Shown piece after piece: positions 1 through 11,825 of a stretch of 55,229 bases of DNA. The DNA is from Gemmatimonas sp. (GTDB taxonomy: Bacteria; Gemmatimonadota; Gemmatimonadetes; Gemmatimonadales; Gemmatimonadaceae): positions 1 through 55,229 of the forward strand of contig JAAVWC010000024.1 in NCBI GenBank assembly GCA_023910675.1, in the 5' to 3' direction. Position numbers and translations under genes: made by a program. Every line of letters starts with the position of its first letter. Position 1 is the stretch's first letter. The notes beneath the pieces were generated by a model. It searched no databases, was not told the origin of the DNA, and saw only the letters and a list, made by a program, of their open reading frames with translations.

Positions 1-368
1 GCGCTGAGCGGCGTACCCGGGTTGAGCGCCACACCGGCCTTCACCCCCAGCTCCTTGATCCGCATGAGCTGCCGATCGAGATGCGGCGCCGCTTCGGCGT
101 GAATGGTGAGCACGTCGGCGCCCGCCTTCACGTAATCATCGAAGTAGTTCTCGGGCTCGAGCACCATGAGGTGCACGTCCACCACTTTCGTCGTCGACTT
201 CTTCACCGCTTCGATGACCTTCACGCCGAACGACAGGTTGGGGACGAAGCGGCCGTCCATGACGTCCACGTGAATCCAGTCGGCACCACCGGCTTCGCAC
301 ATGGCGATTTCGGCGCCAAGTTTGGTGAAGTCGGCGCTGAGTACAGAGGGGGCGATGCGGACGCTCAT
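1..368 (-). CDS. rpe: Ribulose-phosphate 3-epimerase, 3' end outside window
   Basis: Interconverts ribulose 5-phosphate and xylulose 5-phosphate in the pentose phosphate pathway (cytoplasmic TIM barrel). About 122 N-terminal codons are visible. The protein starts MSVRIAPSVLSADFTKLG, the usual Rpe opening. The metal-ligand regions WIHVDVMDG and VDVHLMV follow, with the His/Asp and His expected of the divalent-metal site. The start ATG overlaps the stop of the upstream PASTA gene (ATGA), so it is the last visible gene of the queA-to-rpe operon. The C-terminal half lies beyond base 1. Family assignment is secure. Confidence 0.95.
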   Translation of the reverse strand, partial: MSVRIAPSVLSADFTKLGAEIAMCEAGGADWIHVDVMDGRFVPNLSFGVKVIEAVKKSTTKVVDVHLMVLEPENYFDDYVKAGADVLTIHAEAAPHLDRQLMRIKELGVKAGVALNPGTPLS

Positions 369-922
369 GGCGCGTGTGTAGGCGAAGGGCGGGACAACGT
401 GTCGGTGCCGGTGCGGCCGTCGCTGAGGACGAGCGTGACCGGCGTTTCCGGAGCCACCTTGGCTCCGGCGGCAGGAATCGTGGAAAGCACCGTACCGGCA
501 GGCTTCGGCGACGGCTGGAACTGCACTTCGCCCACCTGCAGCCCGGCGTCGATGAGCGCGTTTCGGGCGGCGCCCTCTTCGAGGTCGGTGAGCGACGGGA
601 TGGCGATGAGCTCGTCGGCCACCTCCACCGGCGCCGCATTTTTCACGCTATCGGCGACGCGCTGCCGTTCGGCGGTACGCTCGGCCGCCGAGGGCTCTGG
701 AATGCGTCCCTTGGCGATGCTGTCGAGCATCACGGCGAGCGAGTCGACGCCCGTGCCGCGGCCCGGCTCGAGGCGGTTCACCGTGGCGACACCGGCCCCG
801 GCGCCAATGGAGACGCCGGCAATGAGCGCGACGACGGCGCGCGTGATCCACCGACGCGTGTTGGCGCGGCCGGCTGGTGATTTTTTCTTCGCGGTCTTGG
901 GCGCAGACTTGGCGGTCGCCAT
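365..922 (-). CDS. Single-pass membrane protein with one PASTA domain
   Basis: 185 residues. A lysine/alanine-rich cytoplasmic N-terminus (about 1-24) is followed by one membrane helix (about 27-47), a charged linker, and one PASTA domain (about 106-173, with PSLTDLEEGAARNALIDAGL and an ending TPVTLVLSDG). PASTA domains bind muropeptides or beta-lactams in PknB-type kinases and some PBPs, but no kinase or transpeptidase is fused here. The start overlaps the rsmB stop (TGATG) and the stop overlaps the rpe start, so it is translationally coupled in the operon. A role in sensing cell-wall material is inferred from the domain only. Confidence 0.85.
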   Translation of the reverse strand: MATAKSAPKTAKKKSPAGRANTRRWITRAVVALIAGVSIGAGAGVATVNRLEPGRGTGVDSLAVMLDSIAKGRIPEPSAAERTAERQRVADSVKNAAPVEVADELIAIPSLTDLEEGAARNALIDAGLQVGEVQFQPSPKPAGTVLSTIPAAGAKVAPETPVTLVLSDGRTGTDTLSRPSPTHAP

Positions 923-2271
923 CAGGCGGCTCTCCTCATGCGGGCGGCGAAGGCGCCGTCAAAGCCGTGACGATGCGGGAGCACGCGCAGACATCCGTTA
1001 TCGAGGACGTCGTCGGCCACCACACCCGGCGACGGCGCCTCGAGCGTGAATTCCGGATGCTCCGCGAGGAAGCTCCGGATTTGGTCGTCGTTCTCTTCGA
1101 GCTCGAGCGAGCAGGTACTGTACACCAGCAAGCCGCCAGGTTTCACGACCGTCGCGGCGGCGCGCAGAATCTTCTTCTGTAGCGCACCCAGCACGGCAAA
1201 GTCGCTCACCTGCAAACGCCAGCGTGCATCGGGGTGCCGCCGGAAGGTGCCGGTGCCGGTGCAGGGGACATCGATGAGCACGACATCAACGGGCGTGATG
1301 GCCGGGTGCAGGGCATCGGCCACGATTACCTGCAGCTTGTCGGCATCGAGTCGGCCGAAGCCCTGCATCATCTTGTCGACCCGTACCATGTTGCGGTCGG
1401 CCGCGAGCACGAGCGACGCTCGGCGTGACAACTCGAGCGCCTTGCTGCCGGGCGCGGCGCAGAGGTCCGCCACCACGCTCCCTTCGGGGATATCGGCGTA
1501 CTGCACGACCAGCGTGGCGGCCGGGTCTTGCACGTAGAGCGCGCCCTGCTTGAAGGCGCCGAGCTCAGTGAGTGCTACACCGCTGCCAAGCCGCAAAGAG
1601 TCGGCGACGCGCGGCACATCGTGCGTTTCGACACCCGAGCCATGCAGCATGGCTTCGAGCTGTTCGCGCACCACACCGTACGGGCGCACCACGATGTTGG
1701 CGGGTGCGTTGTTGGCATCGAGCAGCGCGCGCGTTTCCTCGAGCCCCCACCGCTCGGTCCACCGCTGCACGACCCAACGCGGATGCGAGTATTGCTGCGC
1801 CAACGCCTCGAGCGTATCGGCGGGTACCGGCGGTTCGATGGTGTCGCGTTCGCGGTCGATGCGGCGCAACACCGCGTTGGCGAGCTTGCTCGCTCCGATG
1901 CCATGTCGTTGCTTGGCCAGCTGCACCGTTTGCGCGATGGCCGCGTATGGCGGCACGCTCCCCATGTTGAGGAGCTGATACGCGCCTACCCGCAACAGGT
2001 CGGCGAGGTCGACGTCGATTTTGGCGATGCCACCGCGCACGCGTTCGGCGAGAATGGCATCGAACCGTCCGCGTGTGCGCAGCATGCCCCACACGAGTTC
2101 CTGCACCCACCGCCGGTCACGCGCATCGAGCGGCTGCGTGCGACGTTCGAACGCGCCATCCAGCAATTGACCGGCGCGCAGGTCGGCGAGCATGAGCGCC
2201 ACGGCGAGACGTGACTCCGTCACCGCGGGCCCTTTCTGCTCGCCCTGATACGGACGCTTCACCGTGCTCAC
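922..2271 (-). CDS. rsmB: 16S rRNA (cytosine-967 C5)-methyltransferase
   Basis: Methylates C967 of 16S rRNA with S-adenosylmethionine. An N-terminal NusB-like RNA-binding region (about residues 15-150) precedes a NOL1/NOP2/Sun methyltransferase domain. Visible motifs are the SAM-binding DLCAAPGSKA (about 267), VLIDVPCTGTG with the release cysteine, and YSTCSLELEEND with the nucleophilic cysteine. The chosen start is the GTG at 2269-2271, which overlaps the fmt stop (GTGA). The frame stays open further upstream, but that stretch lies inside fmt. About 449 residues, normal for the family. The fmt-rsmB order is common in bacteria. Confidence 0.93.
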   Translation of the reverse strand: MSTVKRPYQGEQKGPAVTESRLAVALMLADLRAGQLLDGAFERRTQPLDARDRRWVQELVWGMLRTRGRFDAILAERVRGGIAKIDVDLADLLRVGAYQLLNMGSVPPYAAIAQTVQLAKQRHGIGASKLANAVLRRIDRERDTIEPPVPADTLEALAQQYSHPRWVVQRWTERWGLEETRALLDANNAPANIVVRPYGVVREQLEAMLHGSGVETHDVPRVADSLRLGSGVALTELGAFKQGALYVQDPAATLVVQYADIPEGSVVADLCAAPGSKALELSRRASLVLAADRNMVRVDKMMQGFGRLDADKLQVIVADALHPAITPVDVVLIDVPCTGTGTFRRHPDARWRLQVSDFAVLGALQKKILRAAATVVKPGGLLVYSTCSLELEENDDQIRSFLAEHPEFTLEAPSPGVVADDVLDNGCLRVLPHRHGFDGAFAARMRRAA

Positions 2272-3251
2272 GTGCTGGCCGCCTCGCCGGGCAGGTCGAA
2301 CATGTCGCCCACGTTCACCCCGCGCCCGCGCGACCACGCCGCGACGGTCATACGGGGCTTACCGCTGGGCTGCACGTCGAGAAAGCGCACGGCGCCTTCA
2401 CCGCATCGTACCACGAGGCCGTCGTCGTTGGCGCTGCGCACGGTGCCGGGCGGGCTCGCGCGCGTGGGCTCGTCGAGCGCGTCGTCGGAGCCATCGCCCA
2501 CGACACACGCGCCGAACAGTTTCACGTCGACACCACGCAGCGCGGCAAATGCGCCCGGGCGTGGGTCGAAGGCGCGCGCCGTGCGCGACACCAGTTCGGC
2601 GCGCTTCGCAAAATCGAGACGCGCCATGGTACGATCGATCTTGGGCGCGTACGTGGACGCCGCGTCGTCCTGAGACACGGCGCGCGAGACACCCGACTCG
2701 ATCATCGCGAGCGCCTGCACAATGGCGAGCGCGCCCATTTCGGCGAGTTGATCGTGCAGTTCGCCGTACGTGGTTTGTGCGCCAATCGGCGTGCGCAGCA
2801 CGTGCAGCATGTCGCCCGCGTCGAGCGCCGGCACCATCTGCATGATGGTCACGCCCGTCTCTTCGTGCCCCTCGAGAATGCTCGCCTGAATGGGCGCCGC
2901 GCCGCGCAACGCGGGGAGCAGCGACGCGTGAATGTTGAGCGTCCCCTGCGGCGGCAGATCGATGACGACCTTGGGCAGAATGTGCCCGTACGCGACGACC
3001 ACCGAGATATCGGGCGCGAGCTCGCGCATCTGCTCCAGGAACTCGTCGCCACGCGGTTTGAGCGGCTGCAAGACGGGCAGTCCTTCCTCGAGCGCCACCA
3101 CCTTCACCGGTGATGGATCGAGTTGCGTGCGCGAGCGTCCGCGCGGCTTGTCGGGTTGTGTGACCACGCCCACGACATCGTGCCCTTCGCCGAGCAGGGC
3201 ACGGAGGGGCGGCACGGCGAAGTCAGGCGTGCCCCAGAAGAGAATTCTCAC
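2268..3251 (-). CDS. fmt: Methionyl-tRNA formyltransferase
   Basis: Formylates initiator Met-tRNA using 10-formyltetrahydrofolate. The protein begins MRILFWGTPDFAVPPL from a GTG codon, 14 nt after the def stop. It has the HASLLPALRGAAPIQ segment with the catalytic region, then ETGVTIMQMVPALDAGDML, both family hallmarks. The C-terminal domain ends at a TGA that overlaps the rsmB GTG. About 327 residues, typical length. The frame is open upstream into def, but the conserved N-terminus fixes the start at 3251. Pairing with def matches the usual formylation/deformylation operon. Confidence 0.95.
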   Translation of the reverse strand: MRILFWGTPDFAVPPLRALLGEGHDVVGVVTQPDKPRGRSRTQLDPSPVKVVALEEGLPVLQPLKPRGDEFLEQMRELAPDISVVVAYGHILPKVVIDLPPQGTLNIHASLLPALRGAAPIQASILEGHEETGVTIMQMVPALDAGDMLHVLRTPIGAQTTYGELHDQLAEMGALAIVQALAMIESGVSRAVSQDDAASTYAPKIDRTMARLDFAKRAELVSRTARAFDPRPGAFAALRGVDVKLFGACVVGDGSDDALDEPTRASPPGTVRSANDDGLVVRCGEGAVRFLDVQPSGKPRMTVAAWSRGRGVNVGDMFDLPGEAAST

Positions 3252-3265
3252 GGGGCCGCGACTCC

Positions 3266-3832
3266 TTACGCGTCCGTGCCGGCGCTCTGCTTTTCGGGGG
3301 GCAGATCGCCCACCGGCAGCACGCGCAGATTCTTGGGATACTTGGACTTCTCGTAGTCCCACTCCTTCATGGCCGAGCGCTTCTTGAGCAGACTGAGGCG
3401 GTCGGTGAAGAGCTTACCGTGCAGGTGATCGATTTCGTGCTGCAGGCAGCGGCCGAGGAGATTGGCGGCGTCTTCGATTTCGTACCACTCGCCGTCGATG
3501 TCCTGTGCGCGCACGGTAATGCGCGCGTGGCGATTCACGTCGGCGTAGATCTCGGGAATGGAGAGGCAGCCTTCTTCGCCTTTCACAAGCCCGCCTTCCT
3601 GCCGGATGATTTCCGGGTTGATCACGACGAGCTTGGTGTCGTCGGCGTCCACCACGCACAAGCGCTCGATGCGCCCCACCTGCGGCGCGGCGAGCCCCAC
3701 GCCCTTGGCGGCTTCCATCGTCTCGAACATGTCGTCGACGAGACGGCGGAGCTCCGGCGTGAACTGCGTGACGCGCTCGGTGTCCTGCCGCAGAATGGGC
3801 GAACCGAGGACGTGAATATCGAGACGGGCCAT
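3266..3832 (-). CDS. def: Peptide deformylase
   Basis: Removes the N-formyl group from nascent proteins; metalloenzyme in the cytoplasm. All three motifs are intact: GVGLAAPQVG (about 43-52), EGCLSIP with the metal-binding cysteine (about 86-92), and QHEIDHLHG with two metal-binding histidines and the catalytic glutamate (about 132-140). 188 residues from the ATG at 3832 (MARLDIHVLGSPIL). An upstream in-frame start would only add a proline-rich stretch. It lies 13 nt after yajC and 14 nt before fmt in the operon. Confidence 0.95.
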   Translation of the reverse strand: MARLDIHVLGSPILRQDTERVTQFTPELRRLVDDMFETMEAAKGVGLAAPQVGRIERLCVVDADDTKLVVINPEIIRQEGGLVKGEEGCLSIPEIYADVNRHARITVRAQDIDGEWYEIEDAANLLGRCLQHEIDHLHGKLFTDRLSLLKKRSAMKEWDYEKSKYPKNLRVLPVGDLPPEKQSAGTDA

Positions 3833-3845
3833 GTGAAACGGCGGC

Positions 3846-5722
<1,877 letters not shown>

Positions 5723-5792
5723 TGAAAACCCCGACTCAGGCGAGGGTCGGGGCGAAAGTGATGGTCAATGTCAGGGTCGGAGCCGCCGCTCC

Positions 5793-6866
5793 CTAGATCA
5801 GCGCCATCGCATCCCCATACGAATAGAACCGATACTCCGATTCCACCGCGACAGAGTACGCCTTCATGGTCAGGTCGTACCCCGCAAACGCCGCCACCAG
5901 CATGACCAGCGTCGACTTCGGCAAGTGGAAGTTCGTAATGAGATGGTCCACCCCGCGGAACTGGTACGGCGGCCTGAGGAAGATGTTCGTCTCCCCGGTG
6001 AACGGCTGCACGATGCCGTCGGCATCCGTCGCCGTCTCAAGCGTCCGTACCCCAGTGGTGCCGATCACCCAAATCTTGTTGCCGCGGGCGCGTACTGCGT
6101 TGAGCCGCGCCGCCGCGTCCGGCGTCACCTGACACCATTCCTCGTGCATCAGGTGATGCGACGGATCCTCGTCGCTCACCGGACGGAACGTGCCCGCCCC
6201 CACGTGCAGCAGCACGTTCACCCGCTCCACACCCTTGGCGTCGAGCTTGGCCAACAGATCGTCGGTGAAGTGCAGCCCTGCCGTCGGCGCCGCGACCGAT
6301 CCCGCCTGGTTGGCGTACACCGTCTGATAGCGGTCCACGTCGTTCGCTTCGTCGCTGCGCTCGATATACGGCGGCAGCGGCACGTGCCCGTGCGTCTCGA
6401 TCGCCGCCTGGACGTCGCCCGCCGTGTGCAGCTTCACGATGCGCGTGCGCCGTGGCGTCGTGTCCACGATTTCCACCGTGAACCCCTCGGCGATCGTGAC
6501 CACCCGCCCCGGACGCAGCTTGCCGCCCGGATGGATCATCGCCTCGTAGTGTGTCTCGTCGACCGGGCGGAGCAGCAGAATCTCGGCCGGCCCGCCGCTC
6601 TCGCGGTGCCCCAACAGGCGGGCACGGAACACCTTCGTGGTATTCAGGACAATCGCATCGCCGTCGGGGATGAGCCCGAGTACGTCGCGAAAGGTCTGAT
6701 GTGACAGCGAGCCCGTCTTCCGGTCGACTACGAGCATACGACTCGCATCGCGCGGCTCGACGGGCCGTTGCGCGATGCGAGCCTCTGGAAGCTCGTAATC
6801 GTAATCGGAGGTGCGGCTACCCTTGGTAGGCGCCGCCAGCTCCGCAGAATCGGACGGGGCGGTCAT
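5793..6866 (-). CDS. queA: tRNA preQ1(34) S-adenosylmethionine ribosyltransferase-isomerase
   Basis: Transfers and isomerises the ribosyl part of SAM onto preQ1-tRNA to give epoxyqueuosine. The first ATG is at 6866; the frame continues upstream only to a TTG at 6884. The family N-terminus DYDYELPEARIAQRP starts about 22 residues in. PTAGLHFTDDLL, HVGAGTFRPV and the ending YRFYSYGDAMAL are further QueA signatures. 357 residues, typical. First gene of the queA-tgt-yajC-def-fmt-rsmB-rpe run. The 93 bp before it, back to the GWxTD stop, should hold the promoter, but I see no clear box. Confidence 0.95.
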   Translation of the reverse strand: MTAPSDSAELAAPTKGSRTSDYDYELPEARIAQRPVEPRDASRMLVVDRKTGSLSHQTFRDVLGLIPDGDAIVLNTTKVFRARLLGHRESGGPAEILLLRPVDETHYEAMIHPGGKLRPGRVVTIAEGFTVEIVDTTPRRTRIVKLHTAGDVQAAIETHGHVPLPPYIERSDEANDVDRYQTVYANQAGSVAAPTAGLHFTDDLLAKLDAKGVERVNVLLHVGAGTFRPVSDEDPSHHLMHEEWCQVTPDAAARLNAVRARGNKIWVIGTTGVRTLETATDADGIVQPFTGETNIFLRPPYQFRGVDHLITNFHLPKSTLVMLVAAFAGYDLTMKAYSVAVESEYRFYSYGDAMALI

Positions 6867-6959
6867 GGAAGCTGCGAAAGACAATCGAATCCGGTCTTTC
6901 GCGCAACGGCTCGGCCTGCATTCGTCCCCACCCAGTGCGTGATTGTCCCATCACGCACG

Positions 6960-9233
6960 CTATCTGATGGAAAACTCGGTATCCCGTGAAACGCGTTTAC
7001 CGGACCCCAAGTCCGAAATCTCGACGCGCAGCTTGTAACGGCCTGCCGTTGCCGCGCTCATATCGAGCGAGAGGTATTCCACCAGCGTCGCCGTCGCCGC
7101 GGCCGTCCGGTCGAAGCTGATCGTGAACTTGTCGGGCGACTTGTTCTCGCGGCCGAGGGCGCGACCGAGCCCGTCGAGCGCCTTGAAACCGAAGCCCAGC
7201 GGCCCGCCGCGCTCCGCACGCTCCACCGAGATCGCCACCCGGTACTTGCCGTTGCCGTCCTTCGCCGTGAGCTCGTACAGTTCCCACACCAGCCCCAGCG
7301 TCGCGCCCCGCTCCAGCACCCCCACATTCGGCTCGATCTCGACGTCCTGCCAGCGGGCCGCGGCGGTCTTGCCGGCCGCCAGCGACGGTTTGGAGCCCAG
7401 CAGGACATCGCTCATGGCAAAGCCCGACGTGGACACCGCGTTCAGGCGCACGGTGCCGCGAGCGGCGCGCCGCGTATCGGCCTGCAGCGCCTCGACGCGC
7501 ACCACGTTGATGCCTGGCCCCAGTCGCTTGGTCCAGGTGCGGCGGGCGCGCTCCGCCGCCGAATCGGGGGCGTACGACCCCTGCGTCGACTCCACCCCCT
7601 GCACACGCACGAACTGGTCGAAGATGCGGAAGTCGAAGTCCACCGGCACGCGGTCGAGCGGCGTGTTGCGCACGAGCGAGTCGAGCGGCACCCGCGCGGC
7701 CACGACCGCGTCCAGCGAGTCGCCGCGGGCGCGGAAGCGTGCGATGCGCATGGGGATGGTGTCCATCATGTTCGTAATCGGCAGGTTGTTGAACGACGCG
7801 GGCACGGCGTCGCGCAGCCGATTCACGAAATCCTGATCATTGCGGCCGATCTTGGCCGTGTTGAACGACGGCACAAGATCGAAGAAAAACATCTGCTCCG
7901 GATATTCCCAGATAATCGTCGCGTTCGCCGCAAACTCACTGGTGGTAAACGTGTTTCCCGTCGAGGTGATTTCGACTTTGGGCGGCCCGTAACGCACGTA
8001 GATGTCGCCGCGATCGGTATCGGCACCGCGCAGGTCCATTTCTTCATCGGTCCAACGGAAGTCGGCGTAGGTGACGCGCGCCAGGAACTCCAGCTGCAGT
8101 TCGTTTTCCGCCGTCAGCGTGAGCGGATCATTCATGAGCCAGTACATGGCTTCGAGGCCGCGCCGCTGCTCAGGGGGCAGCGTTGCAAACTGCGTCGAGT
8201 CCATGGCGGGCGAGCGCTTGTCGAACGACTTGGGGCGGAGCAGGCGCGTGAAACGCGTCATGCGACTGGCTTCTTCGTCATCCATGATGGCGAGCGCCGA
8301 ATCGAAGGCCACCTTGGCATCGGCGAATCGCCGGAGCCGATGGAGCGCCAGTCCGCAGGCCAATCGCGCCTGATAGTCCAGCGGAAACTGATGGCGGCGG
8401 TAGCTGGCCACGGTCAGCAACTCCTCCCACCGGTCCTTGGCCGCCAGCGTCATGTAGAGGTGACGGCTGAAGCGAAGGTTGGTCGAGTCGGCGCCCACGG
8501 CAACACGGAAGCGGTCGAGCGCTTCGTTATACGCATCGGTGCCGGTGGGCGGTTCGATGCGCTTGAGAAAGCTCGAGAGCACATCAGCGGCATCTTTGCG
8601 CTGGAAGTTGTCGTTGCCGGTAAGACTGACGCGGCGCCCGTCGGCGGAAAGCCCACGGTTGCCGAACGCTTCGTAATTGCGCCACGCGAACATGCCGACG
8701 ATGTCGGATGCTGCCGCGAGCGTGGGAAGGTCGCCGGTGCGTTCCGCGGCTTTGACGCCGTCGTTAGTCTGCATGCGTCCGGCAGCGCGGGTCATCGCGT
8801 AGCCGGACCTGAGTGTGAAACGTCCGAGGCTCACGTAATAGCGCGCGCTGTCAGGGGCGTATTCCACGGCCAGCCGTAGCGAACTGTCTGCTGCTGCGAC
8901 CATGCGCACGATTTTCTGCGAGGGGAACACATTGGGGCGCATCTTGAGCCCCGTCTGCGCCCACAGGTACATGCCCTGGTAGTACCACGCCACGCCATCA
9001 CGCGGGTTGCGGCGCACCGCACTGTCGAGCACGGCGAGAGCACGGGTCGTGTCACCCGCCGCCGCCAGCGAATCCGCGCGAGCGGCCGGGGTGCCGGCTG
9101 CGGCGCCCCAGGGCGCGATGATGTCATTGGCCGCTTGCGCGGGGAGCAGTGCAGGCCCCGACAACGTGCAGAGGATCGCCAGGACTGCCTTCGCCCGGCG
9201 ACGGAGGTCCGACGACGTAGACCGAACGAGCAT
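6960..9233 (-). CDS. Secreted TPR protein with GWxTD domain
   Basis: About 757 residues from the ATG at 9233, which gives a clean signal peptide (arginine-rich start, AVLAILCTLSGPALLPAQA). Another ATG at 9287 and a TTG at 9305 are possible. TPR-like helices with LDSAVRRNPRDGVAWYYQG run over about residues 40-330. A GWxTD domain follows (YWLMNDPLTLT, then FRWTDEEMDLRGADTDRG and DIYVRYGPP). The C-terminal half is beta-rich (VPLDSLVRNTPLDRVPVDFDF, GLVWELYEL). GWxTD proteins are common and often multicopy in Acidobacteria and Gemmatimonadota; their function is not established. A decayed paralogue lies directly upstream. Confidence 0.85.
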   Translation of the reverse strand: MLVRSTSSDLRRRAKAVLAILCTLSGPALLPAQAANDIIAPWGAAAGTPAARADSLAAAGDTTRALAVLDSAVRRNPRDGVAWYYQGMYLWAQTGLKMRPNVFPSQKIVRMVAAADSSLRLAVEYAPDSARYYVSLGRFTLRSGYAMTRAAGRMQTNDGVKAAERTGDLPTLAAASDIVGMFAWRNYEAFGNRGLSADGRRVSLTGNDNFQRKDAADVLSSFLKRIEPPTGTDAYNEALDRFRVAVGADSTNLRFSRHLYMTLAAKDRWEELLTVASYRRHQFPLDYQARLACGLALHRLRRFADAKVAFDSALAIMDDEEASRMTRFTRLLRPKSFDKRSPAMDSTQFATLPPEQRRGLEAMYWLMNDPLTLTAENELQLEFLARVTYADFRWTDEEMDLRGADTDRGDIYVRYGPPKVEITSTGNTFTTSEFAANATIIWEYPEQMFFFDLVPSFNTAKIGRNDQDFVNRLRDAVPASFNNLPITNMMDTIPMRIARFRARGDSLDAVVAARVPLDSLVRNTPLDRVPVDFDFRIFDQFVRVQGVESTQGSYAPDSAAERARRTWTKRLGPGINVVRVEALQADTRRAARGTVRLNAVSTSGFAMSDVLLGSKPSLAAGKTAAARWQDVEIEPNVGVLERGATLGLVWELYELTAKDGNGKYRVAISVERAERGGPLGFGFKALDGLGRALGRENKSPDKFTISFDRTAAATATLVEYLSLDMSAATAGRYKLRVEISDLGSGKRVSRDTEFSIR

Positions 9234-9360
9234 TACGGCTCGACCTGACGTGAACAAAGCGCGAATCGCTACACGGACACCGTTCATATACCCTTTGTGT
9301 TGCAAGTATTGTTGACACAGTGGATCGGAATGACTGTTGGGACCACGTCAGGCGGGACGA

Positions 9361-10777
9361 TCAACGCACCGTGAACTCCGTTTCGCGCGCCGCACGCTGG
9401 CCCGAGCCAAAGTCTGTGATGTCGATGCGCAGCGCAAACCGTCCGCGTGGAGCCTGTCCCATATCGAGTGACAGACACTCCACCAGGGTGGGCGCAGCCT
9501 CGGCGGTACGGTCAAACTGATGACGATATTGCCATTCGTTTCGCCGGCGCGCCCTACGGCACCTCCCAGACCGTCCAGCGCCCGTAAGGTGAAGCCGAGC
9601 GCGCCGCGCCGTCCCACCCGCTTCACGAAGATGGTGACGTTGTACCGGCTGGCACCTTCAGCCGCGATGAGTTCGTAGAGCTCCCACACGAGGCCAATGG
9701 GCGCGCCGACATCGAAGACGCCATCCCCTGGTACCGTGTTGACGTCAGTCCAGCGATTGGCCGCGGTCCCGGCCACCGTCGTCGGCTTCGAGCCCAACAA
9801 CACGTCGCTCATGGCAAAGCCAGTGGTTGACTGCGGGGTGAATCGCACCGTGGCCCGCGCGGCGCGGCGGGTGTCGGCCTGCAGCGCCTCGATCCGAACG
9901 ACATTCATACCGGGGCCGAGGCGTCGCGTGAACTTCCGTAGCTCCGGCACTCCTGCGGAATCAGGGTAATAGCTGCGCCGCGACATTTCTGCGCCCTGCA
10001 CGCGAACGAATTGATCGAAGATGCGCACGCTGTAGTCGATGGGCACGCGATCGAGCTGCGCGGTGCGCACCAGCGAATCGAGCGGAACCCGTGCGGCGAT
10101 CACGGCGTCGAGGGAGTCGCCTGCGGCCCGGCAGTGTGCGATACGCACCGGCATGGTGTCGATGAGCGCGGTCGTGGGAACATTGTTGAACAACGCAGGC
10201 GCGTTGTCGATTTCTCTGAGAATCAAGTCCCGCATTCCCCGAGAGAAGTATGCCGTGTTGAACGACGGCACGAGTTCAAAGAGGAACGTCCCATCAGGGT
10301 AGTCCCACAGCAACGTGACGGCGGGCAAGGTGCGGGCGCGGAATCCACCTTGGTGGAACGCGTGTCGTACGACTTGGGAGTCAGGAGTCGCGAGAAGCGC
10401 GTCATGCGCTCCCACTCGTCGACTTCCATGAGCACCGAGGCCGAATCGAATGCGGCCTTCGCCTCTGCGAAGCGCCGAAGTCGATGGAGTGATGGCCCTC
10501 GTGCCAACTTGGCCTGGTAATCGAACGTGAACTGGGCACTGCGTTGCGTTGCCACGCTGAGCCGTTCTTCCCACCGGTTCTTGGCGGCCAACGCCATATA
10601 CAGATGGCGGCTATACCGCGACACGACGCCCTCCACGGCGCTCTGGCCAGAGGCCATCGCCGGCGTTCGCAGCAGCATCAAGCACGCGAGCGCCAACGGC
10701 GCCGCACATCTCGCGAATGACAACATTATGGGCAAAGATTTCGAGGAACCGGTTCGACAGCCGAGAAATCCAAACAA
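9361..10777 (-). pseudogene. Decayed tandem paralogue of the GWxTD protein
   Basis: Fragments in at least three frames align in order with the intact gene at 6960-9233. From 10777 a short signal-peptide-like start runs straight into RYSRHLYMALAAKNRWEERL (intact gene: RFSRHLYMTLAAKDRWEELL), so most of the N-terminal TPR region is missing. After LLTPKSYDTRSTKVDS there is a frameshift and a deletion that removes the whole GWxTD core. The reading resumes at VTLLWDYPDGTFLFELVPSF and continues to GETNGNIVISL. A last frameshift follows, after which the tail reads DITDFGSGQRAARETEFTVR and stops at 9361. Clear duplicate decay. Confidence 0.85.
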
Positions 10778-10783
10778 TCTTAC

Positions 10784-11812
10784 CTAAAATAACCCCGGCT
10801 GTTCCGCGCTTCCAATGGGTGGGACGAATCCCAAGTGACGATATGCATGCGCCGTCGCCACCCGACCGCGTGGCGTACGCTGCAGGAACCCATGCTGCAC
10901 GAGGAACGGCTCATACACCTCTTCGATGGTCCCGGCATCTTCACCGATCGCGGCCGCGATTGTCCCGAGGCCAACGGGCCCACCATCGAACTTCTCGATG
11001 ATCGCGCGTAGCAGCCGCGCATCCATGTCGTCGAGTCCGAAGTGGTCCACGTCGAGCAACGCCAGTGCGGCCTGTGCGACGTCGAGCGTGATGACGCCGC
11101 TCGCGCGCACCTGCGCGTAGTCGCGCACCCGACGCAGCAGACGGTTCGCCACGCGCGGAGTGCCTCTCGAGCGTTTGGCGATCTCATGCGCGCCGGCGGC
11201 GTCCATTTCCACCCGTAGCACATCGCCGGTACGGCGCACGATGACTTCGAGCTCTTCCACCGGATAGAACGCCAGCTGGTGCACGAGGCCGAAGCGCGCG
11301 CGCATAGGGGCCGTGAGCATCCCCAATCGCGTCGTGGCGCCCACCAGCGTGAACTTTTCGATGTTCATCGTCACCGTCTGCGCCTTCGGGCCCTCCGACA
11401 GCCGGATGTCGATCTTGTAGTCCTCCATCGCCGGATAGAGGAACTCCTCGATGACCGGGCGCAGGCGATGGATTTCGTCGATGAACAGCACATCGCCTTC
11501 GCGCAGATTGGTAAGCGGGCCCACCAGATCGCCCGGCTTTTCCAGTGCAGGGCCGGAGGTGGTGGTGAGGTTCACCCCCAGCTCACGGGCAATCAGGTCG
11601 GCGAGCGTTGTCTTGCCCAAGCCCGGCGGGCCGAAAAAGAGGATGTGGTCGAGCGGCTCCCGACGCGCCTTGGCGGCGTCGATGGCGATACCCAGGCCTT
11701 CCTTGACCTTTTTCTGCCCAATGAACTCCGCCAGCCGCTGCGGACGCAGCGACAGCTCGACGAGCCCCTCTTCGACGAGGGCCTCGGGGGTGGTGATTTC
11801 GGCGCGGCTCAT
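10784..11812 (-). CDS. ruvB: Holliday junction branch migration ATPase RuvB
   Basis: Hexameric AAA+ motor that drives branch migration with RuvA. 342 residues from the ATG at 11812 ([20 protein letters not shown]). Walker [18 protein letters not shown], Walker [11 protein letters not shown], the sensor region [18 protein letters not shown] with the arginine finger, and the C-terminal winged helix ([16 protein letters not shown]) are all intact. The frame is open far upstream but the conserved start fixes 11812. Separated from ruvA/ruvC, which lie at 16468-17600. A TATATT hexamer 7 nt before the ATG suggests a leaderless mRNA. Confidence 0.97.
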   Translation of the reverse strand: MSRAEITTPEALVEEGLVELSLRPQRLAEFIGQKKVKEGLGIAIDAAKARREPLDHILFFGPPGLGKTTLADLIARELGVNLTTTSGPALEKPGDLVGPLTNLREGDVLFIDEIHRLRPVIEEFLYPAMEDYKIDIRLSEGPKAQTVTMNIEKFTLVGATTRLGMLTAPMRARFGLVHQLAFYPVEELEVIVRRTGDVLRVEMDAAGAHEIAKRSRGTPRVANRLLRRVRDYAQVRASGVITLDVAQAALALLDVDHFGLDDMDARLLRAIIEKFDGGPVGLGTIAAAIGEDAGTIEEVYEPFLVQHGFLQRTPRGRVATAHAYRHLGFVPPIGSAEQPGLF

Positions 11813-11819
11813 GGCCGGA

Positions 11820-11825
11820 AATATA
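11820..11825 (-). promoter_or_regulatory. Candidate -10 box for ruvB (leaderless)
   Basis: TATATT on the minus strand lies 7 nt before the ruvB ATG, the distance expected if transcription begins at or next to the start codon. No Shine-Dalgarno sequence fits in the interval. It resembles the hexamers before porX, tyrS and the kinase gene. Judged from sequence only. Confidence 0.45.
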
